A DNA stretch of 64,000 nt, from assembly GCA_017396945.1 (NCBI GenBank), contig JAFQKI010000008.1, positions 47,343 through 111,342 on the forward strand, read 5' to 3'. The notes beneath the pieces are model-generated. The model searched no databases. It was not told the origin of the DNA and saw only the letters and a list, made by a program, of their open reading frames with translations. The position numbers and the translations under genes were made by a program. The stretch comes from Muribaculaceae bacterium (GTDB lineage Bacteria; Bacteroidota; Bacteroidia; Bacteroidales; Muribaculaceae). Shown in pieces: positions 44,850 to 53,373 of this stretch (positions are counted from its first letter, which is position 1; each line of letters begins with the position of its first letter).

Positions 44850-45685
44850 CAAAACAAAGCACCATACGTTGCATATTATCATTGGCGTTGATTGCCTATC
44901 TCGTTTTTGCCATTTCCTATACCGGGAAAGAGGCAAAAGCGACTCCTTTTGCAGGTATTGATGTTGTCATAAAAGACTCAGCCGGGTTAAACTTTGTCAC
45001 GCCCGACGACATTTTGGATGAAATCTCCAACACTTCAGGCAAGATAACGACACTCAATCCCACAACCCTCAACACCGACTCTCTCGAATTATACCTCAAC
45101 TCAATTGACAAGATCGAGACCGCCAATTGTGTTGTGATGAAAGGGAACCGCTTGCACATCGACATTGTGCCGATGCGCCCGGTAGCCCGCGTTTTCGACA
45201 CATCAGGTGCATCGTATTACATAAATACCGACGGCAAGCGCATGTCGGCCGACATTCGCTACCACATTGATGTACCGGTTGTAATTGGCAGTTTTGGTGA
45301 TAATTATGACACCAAAACACTTATTCCACTGCTTGAATACATCAAAAACAACTCTACGTGGAACTCTCTTGTGACATCGGTAAATGTCGCTCCGTCACAA
45401 GATATATTCCTTGTACCCGCAATACGCGGTCATGTTATCAACTTTGGTGACACATCACTGATTGAAGACAAATTCTCTCGCCTGCACAAAATGTATAATA
45501 AGGTAATGCCGGTAAAAGGGTGGGAGTATTATGATACCTTATCGGTGAAATGGAAAGGACAAATAGTCGCCACACGCGCCAAGAAAAAAACTCACTCCGA
45601 GTTGACAATCATCTGCACAACCGACACTGCCGATATTGTCGATGACATTGAGACAATGACCGCAACCCCTACTCCTCAACAATAA
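44846..45685 (+). CDS. ftsQ: Cell division protein FtsQ
   Basis: This 279-residue bitopic protein has a membrane helix at about residues 10-30 and a periplasmic region with a POTRA-like part (VVIKDSAGLNFVTPDDILDEI) and a beta domain (MRPVARVFDTSGASYYINTDG, GHVINFGDTSLIEDKFSRLH). FtsQ links early and late divisome proteins. The ATG overlapping the murC stop is preferred over one six codons upstream. Similarity to E. coli FtsQ is low, as usual in this phylum, but the position between murC and ftsA is diagnostic. Confidence 0.9.
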   Translation: MTKQSTIRCILSLALIAYLVFAISYTGKEAKATPFAGIDVVIKDSAGLNFVTPDDILDEISNTSGKITTLNPTTLNTDSLELYLNSIDKIETANCVVMKGNRLHIDIVPMRPVARVFDTSGASYYINTDGKRMSADIRYHIDVPVVIGSFGDNYDTKTLIPLLEYIKNNSTWNSLVTSVNVAPSQDIFLVPAIRGHVINFGDTSLIEDKFSRLHKMYNKVMPVKGWEYYDTLSVKWKGQIVATRAKKKTHSELTIICTTDTADIVDDIETMTATPTPQQ

Positions 45686-45716
45686 TTAACCTCAGAAACA
45701 ACAAAATCCCAACAAT

Positions 45717-47171
45717 ATGGAACAACGATATATCGCGGCAATAGAAATAGGCAGCTCCAAGGTGAGTTGCGCTGTAGGAATACTCGACAACAACGATACC
45801 TTGTCGGTAATTGCCATCGAAGAAGAGAACTTTATCGACAGCGTGCGCTATGGATGCATCAAAAACCTTGATGATGTATATAACCATGTCAAGAGCGTAA
45901 TTTCCAAAATTGAAAATCGTAGTGGTATCGCACCCCGTCAACTAAAAGGGGTTTATGTCGGAATAGGTGGACGCTCAGTCTCGCTTAAAGCCAAGGAAAT
46001 TTCTGAGAACTTTAACGAAGACATCGAGATTACCGAACAAATTATCACTCGACTCAAAAACTCTGTCGATTGCTCTCAACTGCCCGATAAATATGAACTC
46101 ATTTCTCTCGAACCGCGCGAATTTATCGTTGACAATGCCATATCACAAAAACCTGTCGGAACTGTTGGAAATCATCTGAAAATCATATTCAACGAAATCT
46201 CCGGCAAGGCTTTGATAAAGAACAACCTCAACAGAGTATTCAGCGAACGCCTACAACTTCCCGTCTATAACTATATCTTGAGACCTACCGCACAAGCCAA
46301 TATGGTTTTGACGACCGATGAAAAACATCTTGGTTGTATGCTTGTAGATTTCGGTGCCGAGACGACTACTGTAGCGATATATAAAGCCGATGCTTTACAA
46401 TATCTCGCAACAATTCCGTTAGGCTCACGCAACATAACACGCGACCTGACATCACTCAACATTACAGAGACTCGTGCCGAAGAGTTGAAAATAAAAGAAG
46501 GCACAGTCGCTCAACAAGATAAGAGCCAATATCAAGACCCCATCGATGGCTTTGACAGCAATGAGATGAGTGACTATATCAACGCTCGCGCAAGCGAAAT
46601 TATCGCCAACATCCATGAACAGATAAATTTCGCCAACTTAAAAACGGCAGACCTGCCCGGCGGAATTATCATCATAGGCAATGGCGCAAAACTCCGTGGA
46701 TTCAACGCCATGCTTGAAAGTCAAAGTGGTATGCAGGTACGAATGGGTGCGCCACTTCCACACATACGCATCGCCGACGCGTCAATTCGCCCCTTCGATG
46801 CCATTGATGTAATTTCCATTCTCGCGGCAGCATCACAACTCCCCGAACGAGACAGTTGTTTTATGCTTCCTATCGAGCCTGAGCAAGTTGAATTATTCAA
46901 CGATGAAAACTACATCGAAGAGGATGATGACAACGAGGAAGATGAAAATATTTATAACGAAGAAGATGAATATCTTGAAGACGAAGAGGAAGAGATATTC
47001 ATAGTTCAGAAACCACAAAAAGAGGAAAAAAAGGAGAAGAAACGAGAACCGAAACCTGAGGTTCCAAAGAAACCGGGATTTTTTACTCGCAAAGCAACTA
47101 TACTGAAAGACAAGATCGCCAACCTCTTGTCGGAAAACGAAGAGGAAGACGACGAAGAAGAATCTAAATAA
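45717..47171 (+). CDS. ftsA: Cell division protein FtsA with acidic C-terminal extension
   Basis: This 484-residue actin-like protein tethers FtsZ to the membrane. Phosphate 1 region is AAIEIGSSKVSCAVGIL, the SHS2/1C domain includes GVYVGIGGRSVSLKA, phosphate 2 is CMLVDFGAETTTVAIYKA and the adenosine motif is GGIIIIGNGAKLRGF. From about residue 395 a long Glu/Asp-rich stretch and then a Lys-rich stretch (KPQKEEKKEKKREPKPEVP) extend the protein. The membrane-targeting amphipathic helix is likely FTRKATILKDKIANLLSE near the C-terminus. Confidence 0.95.
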   Translation: MEQRYIAAIEIGSSKVSCAVGILDNNDTLSVIAIEEENFIDSVRYGCIKNLDDVYNHVKSVISKIENRSGIAPRQLKGVYVGIGGRSVSLKAKEISENFNEDIEITEQIITRLKNSVDCSQLPDKYELISLEPREFIVDNAISQKPVGTVGNHLKIIFNEISGKALIKNNLNRVFSERLQLPVYNYILRPTAQANMVLTTDEKHLGCMLVDFGAETTTVAIYKADALQYLATIPLGSRNITRDLTSLNITETRAEELKIKEGTVAQQDKSQYQDPIDGFDSNEMSDYINARASEIIANIHEQINFANLKTADLPGGIIIIGNGAKLRGFNAMLESQSGMQVRMGAPLPHIRIADASIRPFDAIDVISILAAASQLPERDSCFMLPIEPEQVELFNDENYIEEDDDNEEDENIYNEEDEYLEDEEEEIFIVQKPQKEEKKEKKREPKPEVPKKPGFFTRKATILKDKIANLLSENEEEDDEEESK

Positions 47172-47203
47172 ATGCTTATACACATATATAAAACAAGACA
47201 ATT

Positions 47204-48532
47204 ATGACAATCGAAGATATGCCCATCAAAGATATACAGCAAAATCACGATTTTGCAGGAGAAATCAAAGAAGACGATTCTCCGATCATAAAAGTTATAG
47301 GTGTAGGTGGTGGTGGCAACAACGCTATCAACCACATGTATAAGCAAGGCATCAAAAACGTGTCGTTTGTAGTGTGCAACACCGATAGTCAGGCATTAAA
47401 GAACTCACCCGTACCCACCAAGCTACAACTTGGCGAGGGTCGAGGAGCGGGCAACATCCCCGAAGTAGCCCGTGAAGCAGCTGAGGAAGGTGCTGAGAGG
47501 ATCAATGCCATATTTGACAAAAACACCAAGATGGTGTTTATCACCGCCGGGATGGGAGGGGGAACCGGTACGGGAGCCGGTCCGGTCGTTGCCCGCATCG
47601 CCAAAGAACGCGGATTGCTCACTATCGGGATTGTAACAATTCCGTTCCTTTTTGAGGGTGAAAAAAAAATTATTAAAGCCCTCGACGGCGTCGATGAGAT
47701 GAGAAAACATGTTGACGCGTTATTGGTTATAAATAACAACCGACTTGCAGAAATATACAAAGACTTGACGTTCCTCAATGGGTTTGCCAAGTCAGATGAG
47801 ACATTGACCATTGCAGCTCGCAGCATCTCTGAACTTATCACAAGCGACGGCTATATAAACCTTGACTTCAACGATGTCGATACCACTTTGCGCAATGGCG
47901 GAGCTGCTATAATCTCAAGCGGATATGGCGAAGGTGAAAATCGTGTCACTCAAGCCATCAACGATGCCCTCAACTCGCCATTGCTTAAAAACCGCGACAT
48001 ATTCGGTTCTAAGAAGATATTGTTTAATATCTATTTCTCTCGCAACGCCGAGAAAGAATTCCTCATGGGTGAAGTTGAAGAACTCACCACATTTATGAGC
48101 AATATCGACACCGGCGTCGATGTGATATGGGGTGTAGGGTTTGATGACACCCTCGGCGACAAAGTGAAAATCACAATACTTGCCGCCGGATTTAACGACT
48201 CTGTCGAAGGGGTGAGCAGCTTTAAAACAACGACACGACCCACAACCACAAATACACCTATTGCCACACCTAACACCCGTATATCGGCAACTTATGGTGA
48301 AGAACAAGTCGCGGCAATCAATAAACAAAAAAAACAATTCATCATACTTTCGCCCGACCAAATGGACGACGATGAACAATTGGAAGCATTGGAAAAACCG
48401 ACATTCAAACGCAATAAGAAAAACGCCGAAGAGACACCGTTGACTGCCGATGTAACCGCACCTGAACCTCCTCAAGCAGAGGCTACTCCCCAACCCTCAT
48501 CGCCCAACACAAAAGAAATCAGTTTCATGTAA
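47204..48532 (+). CDS. ftsZ: Cell division GTPase FtsZ
   Basis: This 442-residue tubulin homologue forms the Z ring. The GTP-binding tubulin signature is GMGGGTGTGAGPVVA, preceded by IKVIGVGGGGNNAINHMY, and the T7 synergy loop is INLDFNDVDTTLRNGG. The linker and tail are Pro/Thr-rich. A candidate conserved interaction peptide, ALEKPTFKRNKK, lies about 36 residues before the end rather than at the terminus. It is the last gene of the dcw operon, and a hairpin terminator follows. Confidence 0.97.
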   Translation: MTIEDMPIKDIQQNHDFAGEIKEDDSPIIKVIGVGGGGNNAINHMYKQGIKNVSFVVCNTDSQALKNSPVPTKLQLGEGRGAGNIPEVAREAAEEGAERINAIFDKNTKMVFITAGMGGGTGTGAGPVVARIAKERGLLTIGIVTIPFLFEGEKKIIKALDGVDEMRKHVDALLVINNNRLAEIYKDLTFLNGFAKSDETLTIAARSISELITSDGYINLDFNDVDTTLRNGGAAIISSGYGEGENRVTQAINDALNSPLLKNRDIFGSKKILFNIYFSRNAEKEFLMGEVEELTTFMSNIDTGVDVIWGVGFDDTLGDKVKITILAAGFNDSVEGVSSFKTTTRPTTTNTPIATPNTRISATYGEEQVAAINKQKKQFIILSPDQMDDDEQLEALEKPTFKRNKKNAEETPLTADVTAPEPPQAEATPQPSSPNTKEISFM

Positions 48533-48561
48533 TTTCTTTCAAACTTCCATTATAAACAAGA

Positions 48562-48595
48562 GAAAGGCTGTCGAGAATTACCACGACAGCCTTTC
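48562..48595. terminator. Bidirectional terminator between ftsZ and the GDPD gene
   Basis: GAAAGGCTGTCG (48562-48573) pairs perfectly with CGACAGCCTTTC (48584-48595) around a 10-base loop. It lies between convergent genes with pyrimidine-rich flanks on both strands. Confidence 0.75.
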
Positions 48596-48613
48596 TTCAT
48601 ACTGATTTATAAC

Positions 48614-51600
48614 TTATCGCTTGATAAATTTTGTAGCGGTTGAACCTGTTGTCAAAATATAAACTCCGGTGGGAAGCGAAGCCACATTGATTGTGGCGGT
48701 CGCACCATCGACAATACAATCATCAACGCGCATTATCTGCCCCGACAACGAGTAAATCTCGATTGTTGAGATTTCATCAGGCGCAACCACATTCAGTGTT
48801 GACACCGCAGGGTTGGGATATACCATCAATTGCCCGGTTGTTTCGGCAATTACCGATTCCACCCCTGAAGCGTTTTTGTCATAGAACTTATAGACCGCCA
48901 TACCATTGGCAGGGCAGTATTGATACAAATAGTAACTGCTTTCGTCTATTTTTTCGGCAAACATCCAGTTGGCCACCGAATAGTTACCTCCTGTCTCATA
49001 TCCGAGTGTGCCGATTGGAGACACCGAAGTAACAACCGCATCGGCCGACAAGTCGCGTATGGTGAAACCGCCCTTATAGTTGGCGCCACTGCTATGAATG
49101 AAAATTTTGTGTCCCGAAAGTGTGAAATAAGCACCACCGATTGTATTGTTGCGAGTAGGCGCAGAGGTTGTGCCTCGACCTGTCAACAAAATTTCGTTTG
49201 CGCCACCATTATAGGTATAAAAACCTGTGCTGCGTATCTGATAAATCCAATTCTCTGAATTGTTTTTGACCGGAATTACATAACCGGCTGTCGTTCCCTC
49301 CATTGAAACATCGCCCGACATATTTGTGGCAGTCACTTCTCCACCTGCCATCGTGATGATATTAATCGCAGATTGCTTGTTGGGATACATATAAATATAT
49401 CCGCCCGCACCAAGCACATCACCCGAAGCCGAGATAAAATTGGTTTGACCTCCAAGAGGCACAGTAACATCAAGCGTCACCGAAGTGCCGGGATTATCAA
49501 CAGTCGCGCCTGCGGGATAAATGATAAACGAGTGAGACGTATCTGTGTTTTTGTCATCTCTCACGATTATATTGCCGGCATCATCCAGAGCACAACCCCA
49601 CCCTGCTCCACCGGGTATGCTTCCAAGGCAACCGGTAGCGTCAAATATATAAATTTTCTCATCAACACAGTCATTGACATAGAAAAGTCCTTTGGCGGCA
49701 CCACCTTGCTGAGCATTTGTACCATCGATATGCTCAGGAGCGTTGGCGGTTGCAGTGCTGTTTTGCCACAGAAGTTCAAGCACAAATTCGGCATTTTCAG
49801 ATGGTTCTTCTTCACTGCCAAGCACCGCTACATATTTGGTAAATCCACCACCATGTATATATACATATAGGTTGATATTCCCATCAACAAATTCTATTCC
49901 TGTATTGTAATATCCTCCATTAGATGACAATCTGGTAGGTACGTCGGGAGATACTTTAGTCATGTTCTTTATTGAGTCGGTCACGTTATACATCGCCGCC
50001 GACAATTTCCCGTCGGCTGACTGATTGGCGACATAGGCATAAACTCTTGTACCAAAACGCAACATCGCAAAACCTTTTGACTCATCAGAGAGCAATCCAG
50101 CAGGAGTAGTCGCATAGTCGGTCATTGGCAATCGAGACTCAGACCAATCAAATGTATATTCCATTGGTTGCATCACCTCGCTATCAATTAACAAATTGTT
50201 GCGTGAAGAGTGAGAAACCATCAAAACCGGACGTTGCCCCCACGCTGCCTCAGTATAATAATCATTATTAAGAGCATAAACAGACTTTCCGACAACTCCG
50301 TTTGAGTATTGTATGCCGGCAATGCGATAGGTGCGTGTATCTACTGTTGACGAATGACTTGTTGTGTAAACATACAAGTCATTCAACTTACCACTGACCG
50401 CAAACGAACTCCCGGCAACAGCACTCACCCAATTCCCAAGCATCTCAGAGGTCGCAACCTCGGCAAACAATTGGGGTTGGGCATCATCTGAAGTCCATTT
50501 ATATATCTTCCATGTGTCGCCACCGCCCTCATAAGGCACCGTCGCAAGGTTACAACCAAGCAAAACACCATCGGCAGTAAAAGCAATATCGTTAAGCGCA
50601 ATTGTTCCACCGGTGACACCGGTCATATCCAACGTTTTTATCAACTCCCCACTCTCGGCATCATATACCGATATTTTAGGTTTTACCCCTACTTCACTTG
50701 AGAGGACATACCACTTGCCATTTCTGACCAAAGCGCGATGTATCATCTCATTATATGGTATGCTACCTGCGGTAACATTTGAGACCTCTTCGGGGAAATA
50801 ATTGCCATATATAGTCCCATTGACATTGGGATAATCTATTGTGTTGGGAGGGAACAATACACTCGCGTCAAGTTCGGGAAGCTCCGCCGGATCGAGATAA
50901 TCGGTTGTAATAAAATCACAACCATAGTTTCCATAAGTTTTATATGACGCAGAAGAATTTACAGTCCAACAATTCACCTTCAATCCGGCATCATGAAACT
51001 TCTGAACTGTTGTTTTATCAAAATAGCCTACCTCTATATCGGCATCAATGCCACGCTCTACACACCAATCAAAATGGTTTGCCCAATACTGACCGGTGAG
51101 AAACTGCAACTTTACATCAGGATATTTATTATTGATATATTCCAAACATGGCTTCATTGAGGTCAAAATCACACATTTGTTGCGGAATCCCTTTGCCTCA
51201 ATAGCGGAGATGAGTTTGGGAATGTTAGAGCAATCATTATTATTAATACCGGTTGCCCACTTCAATTCAATAACCGGCTTTACATTATACTCGGCGCAGA
51301 TGTCGAGATACTCGTCAAGCGTACAGATTGTCCCTGTGTATTGAACACCGCCACGAGTTTGTGTATAAGTCTCTGCTTTAAGTTGTGAGATTGTCGATGA
51401 GGCAATTGTCAGTGACCCTCCAAGACGATTAGTAGTGTCGTCATGGCTCAAAATCAATGTTCCATCGCCAGCTACTTTCACATCACACTCAAGGTATTGG
51501 TACCCTTTTTTCGCTCCATTAATAAACGCCTCTGCCGTGTTTTCGACACCCCAATAGCTTCCGCGGTGTCCCACCAACAAAGGTTGTGCGACGGCTGCCA

Positions 51601-51646
51601 CCAATAGCGACAACAACGCCCAAATACAGGTAATCGCTCTTTTCAT
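48614..51646 (-). CDS. Secreted glycerophosphodiester phosphodiesterase-like protein with type IX sorting domain
   Basis: This 1010-residue protein has a signal peptide (ending near LLVAAVAQ) and an N-terminal GDPD TIM barrel (residues about 20-270). GHRGSYWGVENTAEAF, LECDVKVAGDGTLILSHDD and PVIELKWATG supply the catalytic His pair and metal-binding Glu/Asp. A long middle region (about 290-900) of repeating Gly/Trp-rich strands looks like a beta-propeller and was not assigned to a named family. The end (VYPNPAVSTLNVVAPDE, ASLPTGVYILTTG, KFIKR) is a type IX sorting domain, so surface display or release is expected. GDPD enzymes hydrolyse deacylated phospholipids such as glycerophosphocholine or teichoic-acid-like polymers. 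Confidence 0.85.
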   Translation of the reverse strand: MKRAITCIWALLSLLVAAVAQPLLVGHRGSYWGVENTAEAFINGAKKGYQYLECDVKVAGDGTLILSHDDTTNRLGGSLTIASSTISQLKAETYTQTRGGVQYTGTICTLDEYLDICAEYNVKPVIELKWATGINNNDCSNIPKLISAIEAKGFRNKCVILTSMKPCLEYINNKYPDVKLQFLTGQYWANHFDWCVERGIDADIEVGYFDKTTVQKFHDAGLKVNCWTVNSSASYKTYGNYGCDFITTDYLDPAELPELDASVLFPPNTIDYPNVNGTIYGNYFPEEVSNVTAGSIPYNEMIHRALVRNGKWYVLSSEVGVKPKISVYDAESGELIKTLDMTGVTGGTIALNDIAFTADGVLLGCNLATVPYEGGGDTWKIYKWTSDDAQPQLFAEVATSEMLGNWVSAVAGSSFAVSGKLNDLYVYTTSHSSTVDTRTYRIAGIQYSNGVVGKSVYALNNDYYTEAAWGQRPVLMVSHSSRNNLLIDSEVMQPMEYTFDWSESRLPMTDYATTPAGLLSDESKGFAMLRFGTRVYAYVANQSADGKLSAAMYNVTDSIKNMTKVSPDVPTRLSSNGGYYNTGIEFVDGNINLYVYIHGGGFTKYVAVLGSEEEPSENAEFVLELLWQNSTATANAPEHIDGTNAQQGGAAKGLFYVNDCVDEKIYIFDATGCLGSIPGGAGWGCALDDAGNIIVRDDKNTDTSHSFIIYPAGATVDNPGTSVTLDVTVPLGGQTNFISASGDVLGAGGYIYMYPNKQSAINIITMAGGEVTATNMSGDVSMEGTTAGYVIPVKNNSENWIYQIRSTGFYTYNGGANEILLTGRGTTSAPTRNNTIGGAYFTLSGHKIFIHSSGANYKGGFTIRDLSADAVVTSVSPIGTLGYETGGNYSVANWMFAEKIDESSYYLYQYCPANGMAVYKFYDKNASGVESVIAETTGQLMVYPNPAVSTLNVVAPDEISTIEIYSLSGQIMRVDDCIVDGATATINVASLPTGVYILTTGSTATKFIKR

Positions 51647-51680
51647 AATTATTATTTTTTATCGTGTTTTATCTGTTTTG

Positions 51681-51705
51681 CGCTAAGTTAGCGTTTTTAA
51701 CGCTA
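51681..51705. promoter_or_regulatory. Interleaved small inverted repeats upstream of the GDPD gene
   Basis: CGCTA-AGT-TAGCG (51681-51693) and TAGCGTT-TTT-AACGCTA (51689-51705) share the middle TAGCG arm and are alternative hairpins. On the minus strand the element includes TAACTTAG, one base off the -7 consensus, about 35 bases from the GDPD start. A repressor site over the promoter is plausible. Confidence 0.35.
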
Positions 51706-51712
51706 TTTACAA

Positions 51713-51744
51713 AAAACAAGGGCACAAAATTGCGCCCTTGTTTT
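51713..51744 (-). terminator. Terminator of the rsmF transcript
   Basis: AAAACAAGGGC (51713-51723) and GCCCTTGTTTT (51734-51744) form a perfect 11-base stem just past the rsmF stop. On the minus strand the hairpin runs into TTTTTG. Confidence 0.75.
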
Positions 51745-51758
51745 CATTTTATGTAAAC

Positions 51759-53144
51759 TTATATCATTGGAGGAGCATCGGGGATATGAGACGATAAAAT
51801 TCTCCATTCCGCCGGATAGAGATTATTGGCTCGATTGCCGAGATTTTTTACAAAGCCGAGCGGATGATTGCGATAAGTAAGCAATACATATCCACGACCT
51901 ACCGCATCGGGTAGCACTATAGCCTCACGTCTGAGGAAAGCAATCGCCGTCATGTAATCCACTTCATGGCAAATAAAGGCATCTCGATTTAATACCGACG
52001 ACAACGCAAGCGATTGCCGCGGAATAGCATCACGCCCCTTCATTGTCGCGACAGCAACTCCTGCCATCACCACATCGGTTTTTGAGCGCAATTGCGACAA
52101 ATCAGATTGCCACGCTTGTGGATAAGCGATTATTTCATCCTTATCAAGCGATAATTCCAAGCCTGAGTCGCTACGCAACCAACTTGGGACAGTCTCCGGC
52201 ACAGCGTTTTTCTTAGCTTTATCTTTGGTTTTATTTTTCTTTTCGTTATTGGGTTGAACTTCGCCGGGTTTACGCAACACAGCCACAAACAACCCCTCCC
52301 CCTCAGTGACATGAGGGAGAAAACGATAACATTGATAATCGGTATTTATCCCGGTGGGGATATTCCACTCTTGAGGAAATCGCATATCTATCGGTTCGGC
52401 ACCATAGGTTTTGACCATGTAATCCACCATTTCCTCATTTTCATGACGATTGAATGTGCAAGTGCTGTATATCATATAACCTCCGGGGCGCAATGTCGAC
52501 CACAAATTATCTACTATTTCACGCTGACGAGCCACACATTCACGCACCAACGCCTGCGACCACTGAGCAACCGCCTCCTGGTCTTTACGAAACATCCCCT
52601 CGCCCGAACAAGGCACATCGGCACCGATTATATCAAAAAACTCCGGCAACTTACGATAACGGGCAGTGTCACCTTTGGTTGCCACAATTGCAGGATAGCC
52701 CCATTTGGTGAGATTTTCACACAATACCGCGGCTCGCGTAGGCACATACTCATTGGCCACAACAAGCGACCCCGGGGGAAGCGCGTCAATCGCCGCGGTT
52801 GTCTTCCCTCCGGGAGCGGCACAAGCATCAAGATATTTTAGAGCATTGCCACCCTCTGAGAGTCGCGACACAACATGAGATAATATCATTGATGAGGCGT
52901 CTTGCACGTAATACAACCCTTGATGCATTGCCGGGTCAAACGTGAATGGCAAACGATTTTCAAGATAATAACCTCCCGCGCACCATTTCACCGGTCGCAA
53001 ACTGTCACGACCGGGCACAAAATTTTTATGCCGATTGGCTCTTATCGAAATAACCGGCTGAGATTGAAGCGCGTCAGCCAACCCCTCCAACACCGGAGCA
53101 TTATAACTATTTATCTCAAGTAAAAAATCTTCGGGCAAATTCAT
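51759..53144 (-). CDS. rsmF: RsmF-type 16S rRNA cytosine-C5 methyltransferase
   Basis: This 461-residue RsmB/NOP-family enzyme methylates rRNA cytosine C5. Its SAM domain includes LKYLDACAAPGGKTTAAID, IIGADVPCSGEGMFRKD with one active Cys, and YMIYSTCTFNRHENEEMVDY with the nucleophilic Cys. A C-terminal RsmF-type PUA-like part (residues about 330-461) ends GFVKNLGNRANNLYPAEWRI. The open frame extends to 53276, but a TAATTTTG box at 53186-53193 on the minus strand lies within the extension, and MNLPEDFLLEIN at 53144 is the normal family start. Confidence 0.9.
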   Translation of the reverse strand: MNLPEDFLLEINSYNAPVLEGLADALQSQPVISIRANRHKNFVPGRDSLRPVKWCAGGYYLENRLPFTFDPAMHQGLYYVQDASSMILSHVVSRLSEGGNALKYLDACAAPGGKTTAAIDALPPGSLVVANEYVPTRAAVLCENLTKWGYPAIVATKGDTARYRKLPEFFDIIGADVPCSGEGMFRKDQEAVAQWSQALVRECVARQREIVDNLWSTLRPGGYMIYSTCTFNRHENEEMVDYMVKTYGAEPIDMRFPQEWNIPTGINTDYQCYRFLPHVTEGEGLFVAVLRKPGEVQPNNEKKNKTKDKAKKNAVPETVPSWLRSDSGLELSLDKDEIIAYPQAWQSDLSQLRSKTDVVMAGVAVATMKGRDAIPRQSLALSSVLNRDAFICHEVDYMTAIAFLRREAIVLPDAVGRGYVLLTYRNHPLGFVKNLGNRANNLYPAEWRILSSHIPDAPPMI

Positions 53145-53185
53145 AATACTTGTGGAAACTTCTATAAATTGCTTTGTTTTATCCA

Positions 53186-53193
53186 CAAAATTA
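53186..53193 (-). promoter_or_regulatory. Candidate -7 box for rsmF
   Basis: CAAAATTA reads TAATTTTG on the minus strand, giving a leader of about 36 bases and fixing the start at 53144. Confidence 0.5.
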
Positions 53194-53285
53194 AATAAAA
53201 TTATTGGCAAACTTCCACTTTTGCCACAAAATGGCTTACCAAAACGGCTAAATACCGCATGTTGAGCAAAAAACATCGGTCGATA

Positions 53286-53317
53286 TTGGGTTAATAAAAA
53301 GAAAAATCGTATATTTG
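53286..53317 (+). promoter_or_regulatory. Promoter of secDF
   Basis: TTGG at 53286-53289 and TATATTTG at 53310-53317 are separated by 20 bases, fitting the Bacteroidetes -33/-7 arrangement. The leader to the ATG at 53374 is about 50 bases. Confidence 0.6.
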
Positions 53318-53373
53318 CAAGCTGAAATTTTATCGAAATTAATTAATAACCCAAAATTTATACTTTAAACAAA

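Noticed and set aside
46893-47347. Phe/Val-rich minus-strand open frames opposite the ftsA tail
   Set aside because: They simply mirror the Glu/Lys-rich codons of the FtsA C-terminal extension and look like membrane helices only for that reason.
53145-53276. 44-codon N-terminal extension of the RsmF-type methyltransferase
   Set aside because: It contains the probable -7 box of the gene and is not part of the family's usual start.
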